Shown: positions 19,719 through 27,536 of the stretch, piece after piece
Numbering within the stretch: the stretch's first letter is position 1
How the letters are laid out: every line of letters begins with the position of its first letter
DNA from: Providencia sneebia DSM 19967
GTDB lineage: Bacteria > Pseudomonadota > Gammaproteobacteria > Enterobacterales > Enterobacteriaceae
Length of the DNA stretch: 31,780 nucleotides
NCBI RefSeq assembly: GCF_000314895.2
Contig: NZ_CM001773.1
Span: forward strand, 767,841 to 799,620
Direction of reading: 5' to 3'
Made by a program: the position numbers and the translations under genes
Notes under the pieces: generated by a model
Told to the model about the DNA's origin: nothing
The model's database searches: none
The model's input: the letters and a program-made list of their open reading frames with translations, nothing else

Positions 19719-20610
19719 GATAGCTCCGTTTTAATAACCAATGATGAATCGCGGTAATAAAAGCTAAAATAGCAATCAGCAATACCGACAATGCGGCAGC
19801 TAAATTGGGTTCTAAATAGAGGTCGCCAGAAACTAGGCTGCCGATGCGAATGGTTACAAGGTTGTAATTACCACTTGTTAAAGCATAAGTGCTGGCATAG
19901 GCACCGACTGCATTCGCCACTAAGATGATAAATGTTCCGAGTAATGCTGGAGATATTACGGGAATAGCAACTGTCCTCCAGTATGTTAGCTTACTCGCGC
20001 CCATCGTTTTTGCGGCATCTTCCCATTCTGGCTTTAAAGCATCAAAAGCAGGATAGAGTAATAAAATGCCTAGTGGGATTTGAAAGTAGATATACAACAC
20101 CATCAAGCCACTTGCGCTATAAATATTGAAATCTTCAATCAGCCCCCATGCTTTGAGCTGTAAGGTAATCGCGCCATTAAAGCCAAGAATGATGATGAAA
20201 GCGAAAGCCAATGGTACACCGCTAAAGTTGCTTGCCATTGTTGTTAATGAAATCATTAAGCGGCGAATTTTGCCCTGCATTTTATAAATCGAAAATGCAG
20301 TGATTGCGGAGATCAATAAGCCAACAACACTACAAATAATGGATAGCCAAAGTGTATTTTGGAAAGATTGCAAATAGAAGTCACTGGTTAAAATCTCAAT
20401 ATAATGGGCTAATGACCAAGTTTCTTCTGCAATAAAACTATTCACTAATACCCAAATCATGGGGGCGATTTGAAATAAGAAAAATAGAATAAAAAAAGGC
20501 AAGGTAAGTAGCATTGCGCGCCAGTGAAATTGCCTAAAAGATTTTTTAAGCATAACTTTTTTCTCCCGTTGCGGGCAGGCTTGCTCACATGAAATGCTGA
20601 CGTTACTCAT
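19705..20610 (-). CDS. ABC transporter permease (first)
   Basis: 301 residues. A hydrophilic N-terminal stretch (residues 1-30) containing C8 and C12 precedes about six membrane segments. The EAA loop is EWEDAAKTMGASKLTYWRTVAIP (195-217). GGGAG lies 7 bases before the ATG at 20610, which supports this start over the internal Met20. It overlaps the phosphodiesterase gene by four bases (ATGA). It resembles the first permease of iron/phosphonate/polyamine-type importers; family resemblance alone does not fix the substrate. Confidence 0.9.
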   Translation of the reverse strand: MSNVSISCEQACPQREKKVMLKKSFRQFHWRAMLLTLPFFILFFLFQIAPMIWVLVNSFIAEETWSLAHYIEILTSDFYLQSFQNTLWLSIICSVVGLLISAITAFSIYKMQGKIRRLMISLTTMASNFSGVPLAFAFIIILGFNGAITLQLKAWGLIEDFNIYSASGLMVLYIYFQIPLGILLLYPAFDALKPEWEDAAKTMGASKLTYWRTVAIPVISPALLGTFIILVANAVGAYASTYALTSGNYNLVTIRIGSLVSGDLYLEPNLAAALSVLLIAILAFITAIHHWLLKRSYHAKS

Positions 20611-21428
20611 GATTGATCTCCCGCGAGCAGCTCATGGCAGATTTTTTTATCTGTAAAATCAATGCCGAGCAAAGCGCAGACTGTTCCACAAATCTCGGTT
20701 TGTTCTACAGCACATTGCGCTTGGTGTGAAAATTGGTTACCAATCACAAATAAAGGCACTGTGCGTTCTTCTGCCAATATGCCGCCGTGGCTGTGGTCAT
20801 TATTCATGCCATGGTCACTGGTCACCATGATTTGATAGCCTTGTTCAATCCACGATGGAAGGTAGCTTGATAAAACTGTATCAATTTTCCGCGCGGCATT
20901 GCGGTATTGTGGCGAATCGAAACCAAATTTGTGGCCAGTATCATCAATATTCATTGGGTGGATCAGTAAAAAATCTGGGGAATAAGTTGACCGCAGATAT
21001 TCTGCATCCATAAAAAGGTGATCATCAGGATAGTGATCAGCTTGATAAAAACAGCCATGCTGAATAGGTAGCTGAATATCATGCGTAAAACGGTCACGTA
21101 TTACGACAAAGGGCGCACGGTTATACAGTTCACTTACCCAATAATAAGCAGCTGCAGCCGTTGTTTTTCCGGCTTTTTGGGCTAGTGAAAAAATACTATC
21201 AAAGTAAGAAAGTCGCACCACTTCGTTATTGACGATGCCACTTTTAATTGGCGAAATACCCGTTAATATGCATTCATATAAAGGACGCGACATTGATGGT
21301 AATTCACATTCCAGCTTATAAAGAGTTGCACTATCCGCTTCAATAAGACCATTAAGATAGCCCATACAATGATGGGCTACTGGATAGCTCAAGCCGTCTA
21401 GCACAATAAGTATGACTTTATTAGACAT
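20607..21428 (-). CDS. Alkaline-phosphatase-superfamily phosphodiesterase, cytoplasmic (NPP-like)
   Basis: 273 residues with no signal peptide. The metal and nucleophile motifs of nucleotide pyrophosphatase/phosphodiesterase-type enzymes are present in order: VLDG (D11), LPSMSRP with probable nucleophile S47, LTGISPIKSGI, IDDTGHKFG (D162, H166), TSDHGMNNDHSHGG (D205, H206, H214). The nucleophile is Ser rather than the more common Thr. These enzymes hydrolyse phosphodiesters, phosphonates or phosphomonoesters; the phosphonoacetate hydrolase PhnA is a relative. Its place inside an ABC import operon and its lack of an export signal suggest that it acts on a substrate already carried into the cytoplasm. 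It starts 18 bases after the binding-protein gene and overlaps the first permease gene by four. Confidence 0.85.
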   Translation of the reverse strand: MSNKVILIVLDGLSYPVAHHCMGYLNGLIEADSATLYKLECELPSMSRPLYECILTGISPIKSGIVNNEVVRLSYFDSIFSLAQKAGKTTAAAAYYWVSELYNRAPFVVIRDRFTHDIQLPIQHGCFYQADHYPDDHLFMDAEYLRSTYSPDFLLIHPMNIDDTGHKFGFDSPQYRNAARKIDTVLSSYLPSWIEQGYQIMVTSDHGMNNDHSHGGILAEERTVPLFVIGNQFSHQAQCAVEQTEICGTVCALLGIDFTDKKICHELLAGDQS

Positions 21429-21446
21429 GAGGCTTTTAATTCCTAA

Positions 21447-22499
21447 TTACTGTTGGTGAATTAACACTTGTTGCTGCCACATTTTTGGTAAATTACGTGA
21501 TGATTTTTCCCAACCATCTGCATTTTTAATCGGATGAACATTTTTATATTGCTCATCTGGTAGCAATTTTGCTTTGACATTTTCTGGCAGTGTTAAGTGT
21601 GTTGCGCGGATAGGGCGAGCATAGCCTTCTGCAAGGTTAAGCTGTCCTTTATCACTAAAGATAAATTCGCGGGCAAGTTTGGCTGCGTTCGGGTTTTTTG
21701 CGAATTTATTGATAATGGTGGTATAACCGGAAATAACGGATCCATCAGAAGGGATAACAACTTCAAAGCGATCTCGGTTGATCTGATCACGGTAATTTAG
21801 AGCATTGAAATCCCATAAAATGCCAACTTCGACTTCACCTTTTTCAATATTGGCGACGGTTGGGTTATTTACTGATAAACGTTTCTGTTTCGCGAGTTCA
21901 CCAAAAAATTCGATGGCAGGTTGTAGATTATTTTCATCACTACCACGCGCAAAAGCCGCCGCTAGAACAGCATTGTTGGCCTGTGCCGCAATCCCGACAT
22001 CTCCAACTGTGACTTTATAATCACCTTTGAGTAAATCTTCCCAACTTTTTGGTGCGTCTTTGACTAAATCTTTATTAATCATAAAAGCAATTGTGCCCGT
22101 ATAAGCCAAAGCCCAATGCCCATCTTTATCTTTTGCCCAATCTGGGATCTGTGACCATGTTGTTGGTTTATAAGGTTGAGTAACGCCTTTTAATACGGCA
22201 ACAGGGCCAAATGCGGCACCAACATCACCAATATCAGCAGTAGCATTATTTTTCTCTGCGGCAAATTTAGCAATTTCTTGTGCTGAGCTCATATCAGTAT
22301 CTTGATGTTTTAAACCATATTCTTTTTCAAGATCTTGCCAAGTTCCTTGCCAGTTAGCCCATGAATCAGGCATACCAACGCTGTATACTTGCCCTTCTTT
22401 CTTTGCAGCATTAATTAGGGTTGTTAGATCAGTTTCTGCTGTTGCAGCAAAACTTGAGGCGGTTAGTGAAATCAAGATTGCAGGTACGATAGCTTTCAT
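21447..22499 (-). CDS. ABC transporter periplasmic substrate-binding protein
   Basis: 350 residues from the ATG at 22499. A GTG four codons upstream (22511) is in frame, but the GAGAGA ribosome binding motif lies between the two, favouring the ATG. A Sec signal peptide (MKAIVPAILISLTASSFA, cut near ATA-ET) leads into a family 1 binding protein of the Fe3+/phosphonate/hexose-phosphate cluster (DLTTLINAAKKEGQVYSVG, DIGDVGAAFGPVAV, GILWDFNALNYRD, SGYTTIINKFAKNPNAAKLAREFIFS). The conserved tyrosine pair of ferric-binding proteins is not evident, arguing against iron. It is the first and probably most expressed gene of the operon, directly behind a PhoB-like box. Confidence 0.9.
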   Translation of the reverse strand: MKAIVPAILISLTASSFAATAETDLTTLINAAKKEGQVYSVGMPDSWANWQGTWQDLEKEYGLKHQDTDMSSAQEIAKFAAEKNNATADIGDVGAAFGPVAVLKGVTQPYKPTTWSQIPDWAKDKDGHWALAYTGTIAFMINKDLVKDAPKSWEDLLKGDYKVTVGDVGIAAQANNAVLAAAFARGSDENNLQPAIEFFGELAKQKRLSVNNPTVANIEKGEVEVGILWDFNALNYRDQINRDRFEVVIPSDGSVISGYTTIINKFAKNPNAAKLAREFIFSDKGQLNLAEGYARPIRATHLTLPENVKAKLLPDEQYKNVHPIKNADGWEKSSRNLPKMWQQQVLIHQQ

Positions 22500-22536
22500 T
22501 TTATCTCTCACAGGGTAGAAGGAATGCGTTTAGTGC

Positions 22537-22581
22537 ATGCTAGTTTTTTAACGTGACAGAGAGTTGAAAGATTTATGACAT
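22537..22581 (-). promoter_or_regulatory. Pho-box-like repeats and -10 element upstream of the ABC operon
   Basis: Read on the minus strand, three heptamers follow each other at exactly 11-base intervals: ATGTCAT (22581-22575), CTTTCAA (22570-22564), CTGTCAC (22559-22553). The spacers between the heptamers are four bases long. The PhoB consensus is tandem CTGTCAT repeats at 11 bases, replacing the -35 element. Ten bases further is TAGCAT (22542-22537), the correct place for a -10. This supports induction by phosphate starvation. The rest of the divergent gap to nudC (22582-22840) shows nothing else I can name. Confidence 0.65.
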
Positions 22582-22840
22582 TTTTTATATCTGTCATATT
22601 TCGCGCTACGGTAGGTTGACTATGCTGGTTTTACTCGTTACATCCTTTTTATACTCAGATTATTTTATGACTTATTTGTCATGCTAATTTATAAATATAA
22701 AGCCTTTTTGATAAGAACAGTCTAAAAAGTGTCAAAAAAGGGTTTGAAAAATGACTAAATGGAATGATTGAATTACATTGTTGAAAACGTCTATTCCATG
22801 AGTAATGGGCAATTATTTATTTAAATAAAAGATGTGAAAA

Positions 22841-23629
22841 ATGACAAAAGTAACATTAACTGGGGCAGAAAACGGCTGGTGGTTTATCTGCTTTGTGGGG
22901 CGTTTATGGTTACCGCAAGGTGAGATCCCCAAAGGAACAGCAGCAGAATGGTCATTAATCGGAAAAATAGCAACACCAATTGGTGAATGGCAAGGTGAAG
23001 TCGTTTGGTTGATTGCAGAAAAAATGCCAGCAGACATGGCATCACCACGTTTGGTGGCTGCTGAAGATGAAGGATTATTTCGTCTCGCAGGTCGAGGTGT
23101 TCAGTTAGCTGAATTCTATCGCTCTCATCGCTATTGCGGATACTGTGGCACTGCAATGAGACACAGTGCAACTGAATGGGCTTGCCTTTGTGATCACTGC
23201 CATGAACGTTATTATCCGCAAATAGCACCTTGTATTATTGTGGGTATTCGTCGGGGTGACCACATTCTACTCGCGCAACATCGCCGTCATATTAAAAACC
23301 CACGTTTTACGGTACTTGCAGGGTTTGTGGAAGTGGGTGAAACATTAGAAGAGGCTGTGCGACGCGAAGTCATGGAAGAGAGCAGCATCAAAATACGCAA
23401 TATTCGCTACGTTTCTTCTCAGCCGTGGCCATTCCCACATTCATTAATGATGGGCTTTTTAGCTGATTATGAAAGTGGTGAAATTGAAATTGACCCAAAT
23501 GAATTAGTGAGTGCCGCATGGTATCACTATGATGATTTACCCAAAATTCCGCCAAGTGACACAATTGCGAGACGCCTAATTGAAGATACTGTTGCGCTAT
23601 GTCGGCAGGATGACGTGATATTCAAATAG
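22841..23629 (+). CDS. nudC: NADH pyrophosphatase / NAD-RNA decapping hydrolase NudC
   Basis: 262 residues, close to the E. coli enzyme. Order of elements: N-terminal domain; zinc ribbon C99-x2-C102 ... C117-x2-C120; Nudix box [20 protein letters not shown] (161-180) followed by SSI; and the NudC-specific SQPWPFP motif (193-199). The enzyme cleaves NAD(H) to NMN(H) and AMP and removes 5' NAD caps from RNA. One oddity: the Nudix consensus glycine after EEx is serine here (S182). Only a weak ribosome binding site (GTGAAAA) is seen. In E. coli the gene also precedes hemE. Confidence 0.97.
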   Translation: MTKVTLTGAENGWWFICFVGRLWLPQGEIPKGTAAEWSLIGKIATPIGEWQGEVVWLIAEKMPADMASPRLVAAEDEGLFRLAGRGVQLAEFYRSHRYCGYCGTAMRHSATEWACLCDHCHERYYPQIAPCIIVGIRRGDHILLAQHRRHIKNPRFTVLAGFVEVGETLEEAVRREVMEESSIKIRNIRYVSSQPWPFPHSLMMGFLADYESGEIEIDPNELVSAAWYHYDDLPKIPPSDTIARRLIEDTVALCRQDDVIFK

Positions 23630-23714
23630 TGCAGCTTCTGATATTGCGACCTTTACATGCTACAATGACGCCTTCAACCACGTGTGGTGGCCACTGATTA
23701 TAATGGAGTAAATA

Positions 23715-24778
23715 ATGACTGAGTTGAAAAATGACCGCTATCTACGTGCTTTGTTACGTCAGCCTGTAGATACCACCCCGGTATGGATGATGCGTCAAGC
23801 GGGGCGTTATCTACCAGAATATAAAGCAACACGTGCACAAGCTGGTGATTTTCTTTCTCTGTGTAAAAATACTGAGCTTGCCTGTGAAGTGACACTTCAA
23901 CCATTACGCCGTTTTCCATTAGATGCCGCCATTTTATTTTCTGACATCTTAACGATCCCTGATGCAATGGGCCTTGGCCTTTATTTTGAAACGGGCGAAG
24001 GGCCGCGTTTTAAAAAAACAGTAAGCAGTTTCGCGGATGTCAAAAATATCCCCATTCCTGACCCAGAAATGGAATTAGGTTATGTGATGGATGCAGTAAG
24101 AGCCATTCGTAAAGCGCTTAATGGCGACGTGCCTTTAATTGGTTTTTCAGGTAGCCCGTGGACGCTCGCAACCTACATGGTTGAAGGTGGAAGCAGTAAA
24201 GCCTTCACAAAAATTAAAAAATGATGTATGAAGACCCGAATGCTTTACATCTGTTACTTGATAAATTAGCGGATAGTGTGATTTTATACCTCAATGCGCA
24301 AATCCGTGCTGGCGCACAATCTATTATGATTTTTGACACTTGGGGCGGTGTGCTAACTCAACGCGATTACCTTGATTTTTCACTGAATTATATGCAGAAA
24401 ATTATTGATGGTTTGATCCGCGAAAATGAAGGGCGTCGTGTGCCTGTGACACTGTTTACTAAAGGTGGCGGTCAGTGGTTAGAAGCAATGGCTGCAACTG
24501 GATGTGATGCATTAGGTTTAGATTGGACGACTGAAATTGCTGATGCGCGTCGTCGCGTTGGCGATAAAGTGGCATTACAAGGAAATATGGACCCTTCTAT
24601 GTTATATGCCCCAATTCCACGTATTGAAGAAGAAGTTCAGCACATATTGGCAGGCTTTGGTCATGGCAATGGGCATGTCTTTAATTTAGGTCATGGTATT
24701 CATCAAGATGTACCACCAGAACATGCCGGTGCATTTGTTGATGCAGTTCACCGTTATTCTCGTCAATACCATCAATAA
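23715..24778 (+). pseudogene. hemE: Uroporphyrinogen decarboxylase, interrupted by a one-base frameshift
   Basis: Together the two halves cover full-length HemE (about 354 residues), which decarboxylates uroporphyrinogen III to coproporphyrinogen III in haem synthesis. The first half (23715-24224) has the N-terminal [13 protein letters not shown] and the substrate-binding LFSD (D78), and ends at [12 protein letters not shown]. The second half (24221-24778) begins [10 protein letters not shown] and continues to the normal C-terminus. The family reads KK-MM across the join. Here the run before TGATG has six A residues (24216-24221), where seven would keep one frame. The break is a single missing A, leaving a 4-base ATGA overlap. 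A homopolymer sequencing error is the likeliest cause; no other damage is seen and hemE is needed for haem. GGAG precedes the ATG. Confidence 0.9.
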
Positions 24779-24855
24779 TAGAATGGTTTATTGAATAGAC
24801 GAAAGCCATTATTTTGTTCGATTATTAGTCGTTAGGTCATTTATGGTGGAGTATT

Positions 24856-25527
24856 ATGGCGATTTCAACTCAACATTTGCGGCAAGAACAGCTTGATAAA
24901 GCGAAATTAGTCGTGTTGCAAGATGACGAACAGCAGCCTCATTTTATTGGTGGTGCTGATGTCGGATTTGAGCAACAAGGCTCAGTAACACGTGCTGTTA
25001 TTGTGGTCTTATCATGGCCGGATTTGCAACTTGTTGAATATCAGATAGCCCGTGTACCCACCGAATTGCCTTATATTCCCGGTTTATTGTCATTTCGTGA
25101 AGTTCCGGGTTTAATGGCGGCATGGTCACAATTAAATCAACGGCCTGATTTGGTGTTAGTGGATGGTCAAGGTATTGCTCATCCACGCCGTTTTGGCGTT
25201 GCTTGCCATTTTGGTTTACAAGCAAATGTGCCAACAATTGGTGTCGCTAAAAGTAAACTCTACGGTGATTATTTAGCACTTGGTGAAGAACCGGGCAGCT
25301 GTCAGCAATTAGTTCATGAAGCTGAACAATTAGGCTGGGTACTCAGAAGTAAAAAACGGTGTAACCCATTATTTATTTCACCTGGGCATAAAATGAGCTA
25401 TACATCTTCATTGGAGTGGGTTGAAAGATGTTTGCGTGGCTATAGATTGCCAGAACCAACCCGTTTTGCTGACGGAATTGCATCAAATAGAACATTTTTT
25501 AAGCGAATGGAAGAGAAGAACAGCTAA
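24856..25527 (+). CDS. nfi: Endonuclease V (deoxyinosine 3' endonuclease)
   Basis: 223 residues, same size as E. coli Nfi. Metal-binding and catalytic residues are conserved: GGADVGF (D35), [12 protein letters not shown] (E82), [14 protein letters not shown] (D103, H109). The wedge PYIPG motif that separates strands at the lesion is present. The enzyme nicks DNA one base 3' of hypoxanthine and other deaminated bases to start repair. It lies between hemE and yjaG as in E. coli; GGAG stands 6 bases before the ATG. Confidence 0.97.
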   Translation: MAISTQHLRQEQLDKAKLVVLQDDEQQPHFIGGADVGFEQQGSVTRAVIVVLSWPDLQLVEYQIARVPTELPYIPGLLSFREVPGLMAAWSQLNQRPDLVLVDGQGIAHPRRFGVACHFGLQANVPTIGVAKSKLYGDYLALGEEPGSCQQLVHEAEQLGWVLRSKKRCNPLFISPGHKMSYTSSLEWVERCLRGYRLPEPTRFADGIASNRTFFKRMEEKNS

Positions 25528-25601
25528 ATATCAGCAAAATATGTGGCATTAGTTGATTTTCAGGTAAACTGCGAAGTATTACGATTGATGAGTTAGAAAT
25601 T

Positions 25602-26189
25602 ATGTTAAGAAACCCCATCCATTTAAGGTTGGAAAAACTAGAAAGCTGGCAACATATTACATTTATGGCATGTTTATGCGAAAGAATGTATCCCAACTTT
25701 CAGATGTTTTGTCAGCAGAGTGAACTGGCAAGCGCGAAAATATATCGCGCAATACTGGATTTAATCTGGGAATCCTTGATTATTAAAGACAGTAAAGTTA
25801 ATTTCGATACTCAATTGGAAAAATTAGAAGAAATTATACCGTCGTCTGATGATTCTGACGTTTATGGTGTTTATCCTGCCATTGATGCATGTATTGCTTT
25901 AGGTGAACTTATCCATTCTAAATTGAGTGGCGAAACACTGAGCCATGCTATAGCGGTGAGTGAAGTCTCTATCCGTACCGTTGCTATGTTAGAAATGACA
26001 CAAGCCGGTAGAGAGATGTCAGAACAAGAATTGAAAGAATTATCCTCTATTGAAGAGGAATGGGATATCCAGTGGGAAATTTTCCGTTTACTGGCTGCCT
26101 GTGAAGAGAGAGACTTAGAGTTAATTAAAGGATTGAAATCTGACCTCCGTGAAGCGAGTGTCAGTAATATTGGCATCACGGTTGACTGA
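25602..26189 (+). CDS. yjaG: YjaG family protein (DUF416)
   Basis: 195 residues, an all-helical soluble protein similar throughout to E. coli YjaG (MLRNPIHLRLEKLESWQHITFMACLCERMYPNF at the start; YPAIDACIALGELIHS near the middle; EEWDIQWEIFRLL near the end). Function not established in the family. No signal peptide or membrane segment. Its position between nfi and hupA is conserved in enterobacteria. A weak hairpin, TTTTCAC (26190-26196) with GTGAAAA (26207-26213), follows the stop without a T-run. Confidence 0.92.
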   Translation: MLRNPIHLRLEKLESWQHITFMACLCERMYPNFQMFCQQSELASAKIYRAILDLIWESLIIKDSKVNFDTQLEKLEEIIPSSDDSDVYGVYPAIDACIALGELIHSKLSGETLSHAIAVSEVSIRTVAMLEMTQAGREMSEQELKELSSIEEEWDIQWEIFRLLAACEERDLELIKGLKSDLREASVSNIGITVD

Positions 26190-26389
26190 TTTTCACGATT
26201 TCCTAAGTGAAAACGTGATTTAGAGCCGTAATGCTGAGGATGAGAGCTTCACATTTGTCCCTAATTTGGTCTACATTTAGGGGCAAGAAGAGAAGTGGCT
26301 ATCGGGGGCGTGTATCAGGGGTGTCAATTTGGCATATCCGACGCACTCGATGCTTTGCAAACGATAAACACAATGTGTAAGGATAATTT

Positions 26390-26662
26390 ATGAACAAGAC
26401 TGAATTAGTTGATGCTATCGCAGAATCAGCAGACTTGACTAAAGTGCAAGCAAAAGCAGCATTAGAAGCAACTTTAAATGCTATTTCAGAAACGCTGAAA
26501 AAAGGCGAACAAGTACAACTGGTCGGTTTCGGGACTTTTAAAGTCAGCCATCGTGCAGAGCGTACTGGTCGTAACCCGCAAACTCGCGAAGAAATTACTA
26601 TCCCAGCAACGAATGTTCCTGCTTTCTCTGCCGGTAAAGCACTGAAAGAAGCAGTAAAATAA
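26390..26662 (+). CDS. hupA: DNA-binding protein HU-alpha
   Basis: 90 residues, the exact length of the family. The N-terminal helical dimerisation part ([29 protein letters not shown]) is followed by [11 protein letters not shown] and the beta-arm [15 protein letters not shown], which inserts in the minor groove with its conserved proline. HU compacts and bends DNA and takes part in replication and transcription control. AAGGA stands 8 bases ahead of the ATG. It is monocistronic in layout, with its own terminator. The 200-base gap upstream should carry its promoter but I cannot place the hexamers. Confidence 0.98.
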   Translation: MNKTELVDAIAESADLTKVQAKAALEATLNAISETLKKGEQVQLVGFGTFKVSHRAERTGRNPQTREEITIPATNVPAFSAGKALKEAVK

Positions 26663-26667
26663 TAAAG

Positions 26668-27375
26668 TTGCAAACAAGAATTATTAGAGGGGGTGAGCAA
26701 AGACCCCTTTTTTTCATTCGAAAAGGGTTGCTGGCATTGGGAATTATCTCAATGCTCAGCGCCTGTTCCTCCAAGCCTAAACTACCCGAGTTTAGTGCCA
26801 GCGGCTTTATTGCGGATGATGGTGTGATCCGCATGTGGCGTCTTAATGGTGATAATAGCCTTCCGCAAATTCTTATGGTGGTTTACAGCCCTTATAAAGG
26901 CACTGATACTTCCGTCAGTTTCTTTGAATATCGTGAAGGACAGCTTTGGCAGATACGTAGCCAAATATTAAATGCAGGTGACCAAGAAATATTAGAGCAA
27001 TTGCGCTTTAACAAAGCAGATGAAGTGATCTTTATGCAACGCGTAGAAAAAGATCAAAGAATCGCACTTTCCCAAGATGACATAACCCGTTGGCGTTTCG
27101 AAGCTAAACGGATACTGGATATTAATACCGCACTTATTGTGGGTGGCGTTAAGTTATATCAAGGGCGCTGGTCGCAAGGAAAAATTATGACTTGCGAAGG
27201 TGAAGTAAGAAATATCAAGTTTGAACCTTATGCACAAAATTGGATAGAAAGCCGTGCGAGGGTATGGCATAAACAACTTAATCTTGCTTGGTTAGAATCA
27301 CCAGAAGGGAATCAGTTATTAATGGTTGCTGACAATGATTTTTGCCGCTGGCAACCTTCTAAAAATACGTTGTAA
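26668..27375 (+). CDS. yjaH: YjaH family lipoprotein (DUF1481)
   Basis: Similar in place and sequence to E. coli YjaH, function unknown. The frame opens with a TTG at 26668, giving 235 residues, but the true start is uncertain. The hupA terminator lies inside the first 15 codons, and a more conventional signal peptide would begin around FIRKGLLALGIISMLSAC, near codons 16-33. Other candidates are an ATT at 26716 or a TTG at 26728. The lipobox LSAC followed by SSKPKLPEF predicts lipidation at C33 (TTG numbering) and, with Ser at +2, sorting to the outer membrane. The rest is a soluble domain ending at FCRWQPSKNTL. Confidence 0.85.
   Translation: MQTRIIRGGEQRPLFFIRKGLLALGIISMLSACSSKPKLPEFSASGFIADDGVIRMWRLNGDNSLPQILMVVYSPYKGTDTSVSFFEYREGQLWQIRSQILNAGDQEILEQLRFNKADEVIFMQRVEKDQRIALSQDDITRWRFEAKRILDINTALIVGGVKLYQGRWSQGKIMTCEGEVRNIKFEPYAQNWIESRARVWHKQLNLAWLESPEGNQLLMVADNDFCRWQPSKNTL
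26688..26714 (+). terminator. Rho-independent terminator after hupA
   Basis: AGGGGGT (26688-26694) pairs with ACCCCTT (26703-26709) around GAGCAAAG, with seven T residues at 26708-26714. It is 26 bases after the hupA stop. Confidence 0.88.
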
Positions 27376-27470
27376 TCTCACCATTCATTTTTGATAAATG
27401 CTCTCATTATTCTCAATCAGTTCAACTCTTAACTGAAAAAAAATAATTGTCATATTATGCGGTAAGAAAA

Positions 27471-27511
27471 AAGCTGATAAAGCGGTTTTGTTGAAACCTT
27501 TTTATCAGCTT
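27471..27511 (-). terminator. Terminator of the purHD operon
   Basis: AAGCTGATAAA (27471-27481) pairs perfectly with TTTATCAGCTT (27501-27511). A nested stem, GGTTT (27484-27488) with AAACC (27494-27498), extends it. On the minus strand the stem runs into TTTTTTCTTAC, so it stops purD transcripts. It may also block yjaH transcripts arriving from the other side. Confidence 0.88.
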
Positions 27512-27536
27512 AGTGTATTTAATTTCTGGTTGGTGA

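Noticed and set aside
21447..22499. Binding protein as a thiamine importer (ThiB), which would compensate for the lost thi operon nearby
   Set aside because: Tempting given the neighbour, but the sequence does not resemble ThiB, no TPP riboswitch precedes this operon, and the phosphatase partners and Pho-like box point elsewhere.
24206..24224. Programmed -1 frameshifting in hemE at the poly-A run
   Set aside because: The in-frame codons are ATT AAA AAA TGA, which is not a proper X XXY YYZ slippery heptamer. Six A residues are short for polymerase slippage, and hemE is not known to use recoding. A sequence error is simpler.
24221..24778. The second half of hemE as an independent small decarboxylase gene
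   Set aside because: It continues the HemE family sequence without a gap and lacks the N-terminal substrate-binding part, so it is the back half of a frameshifted gene.
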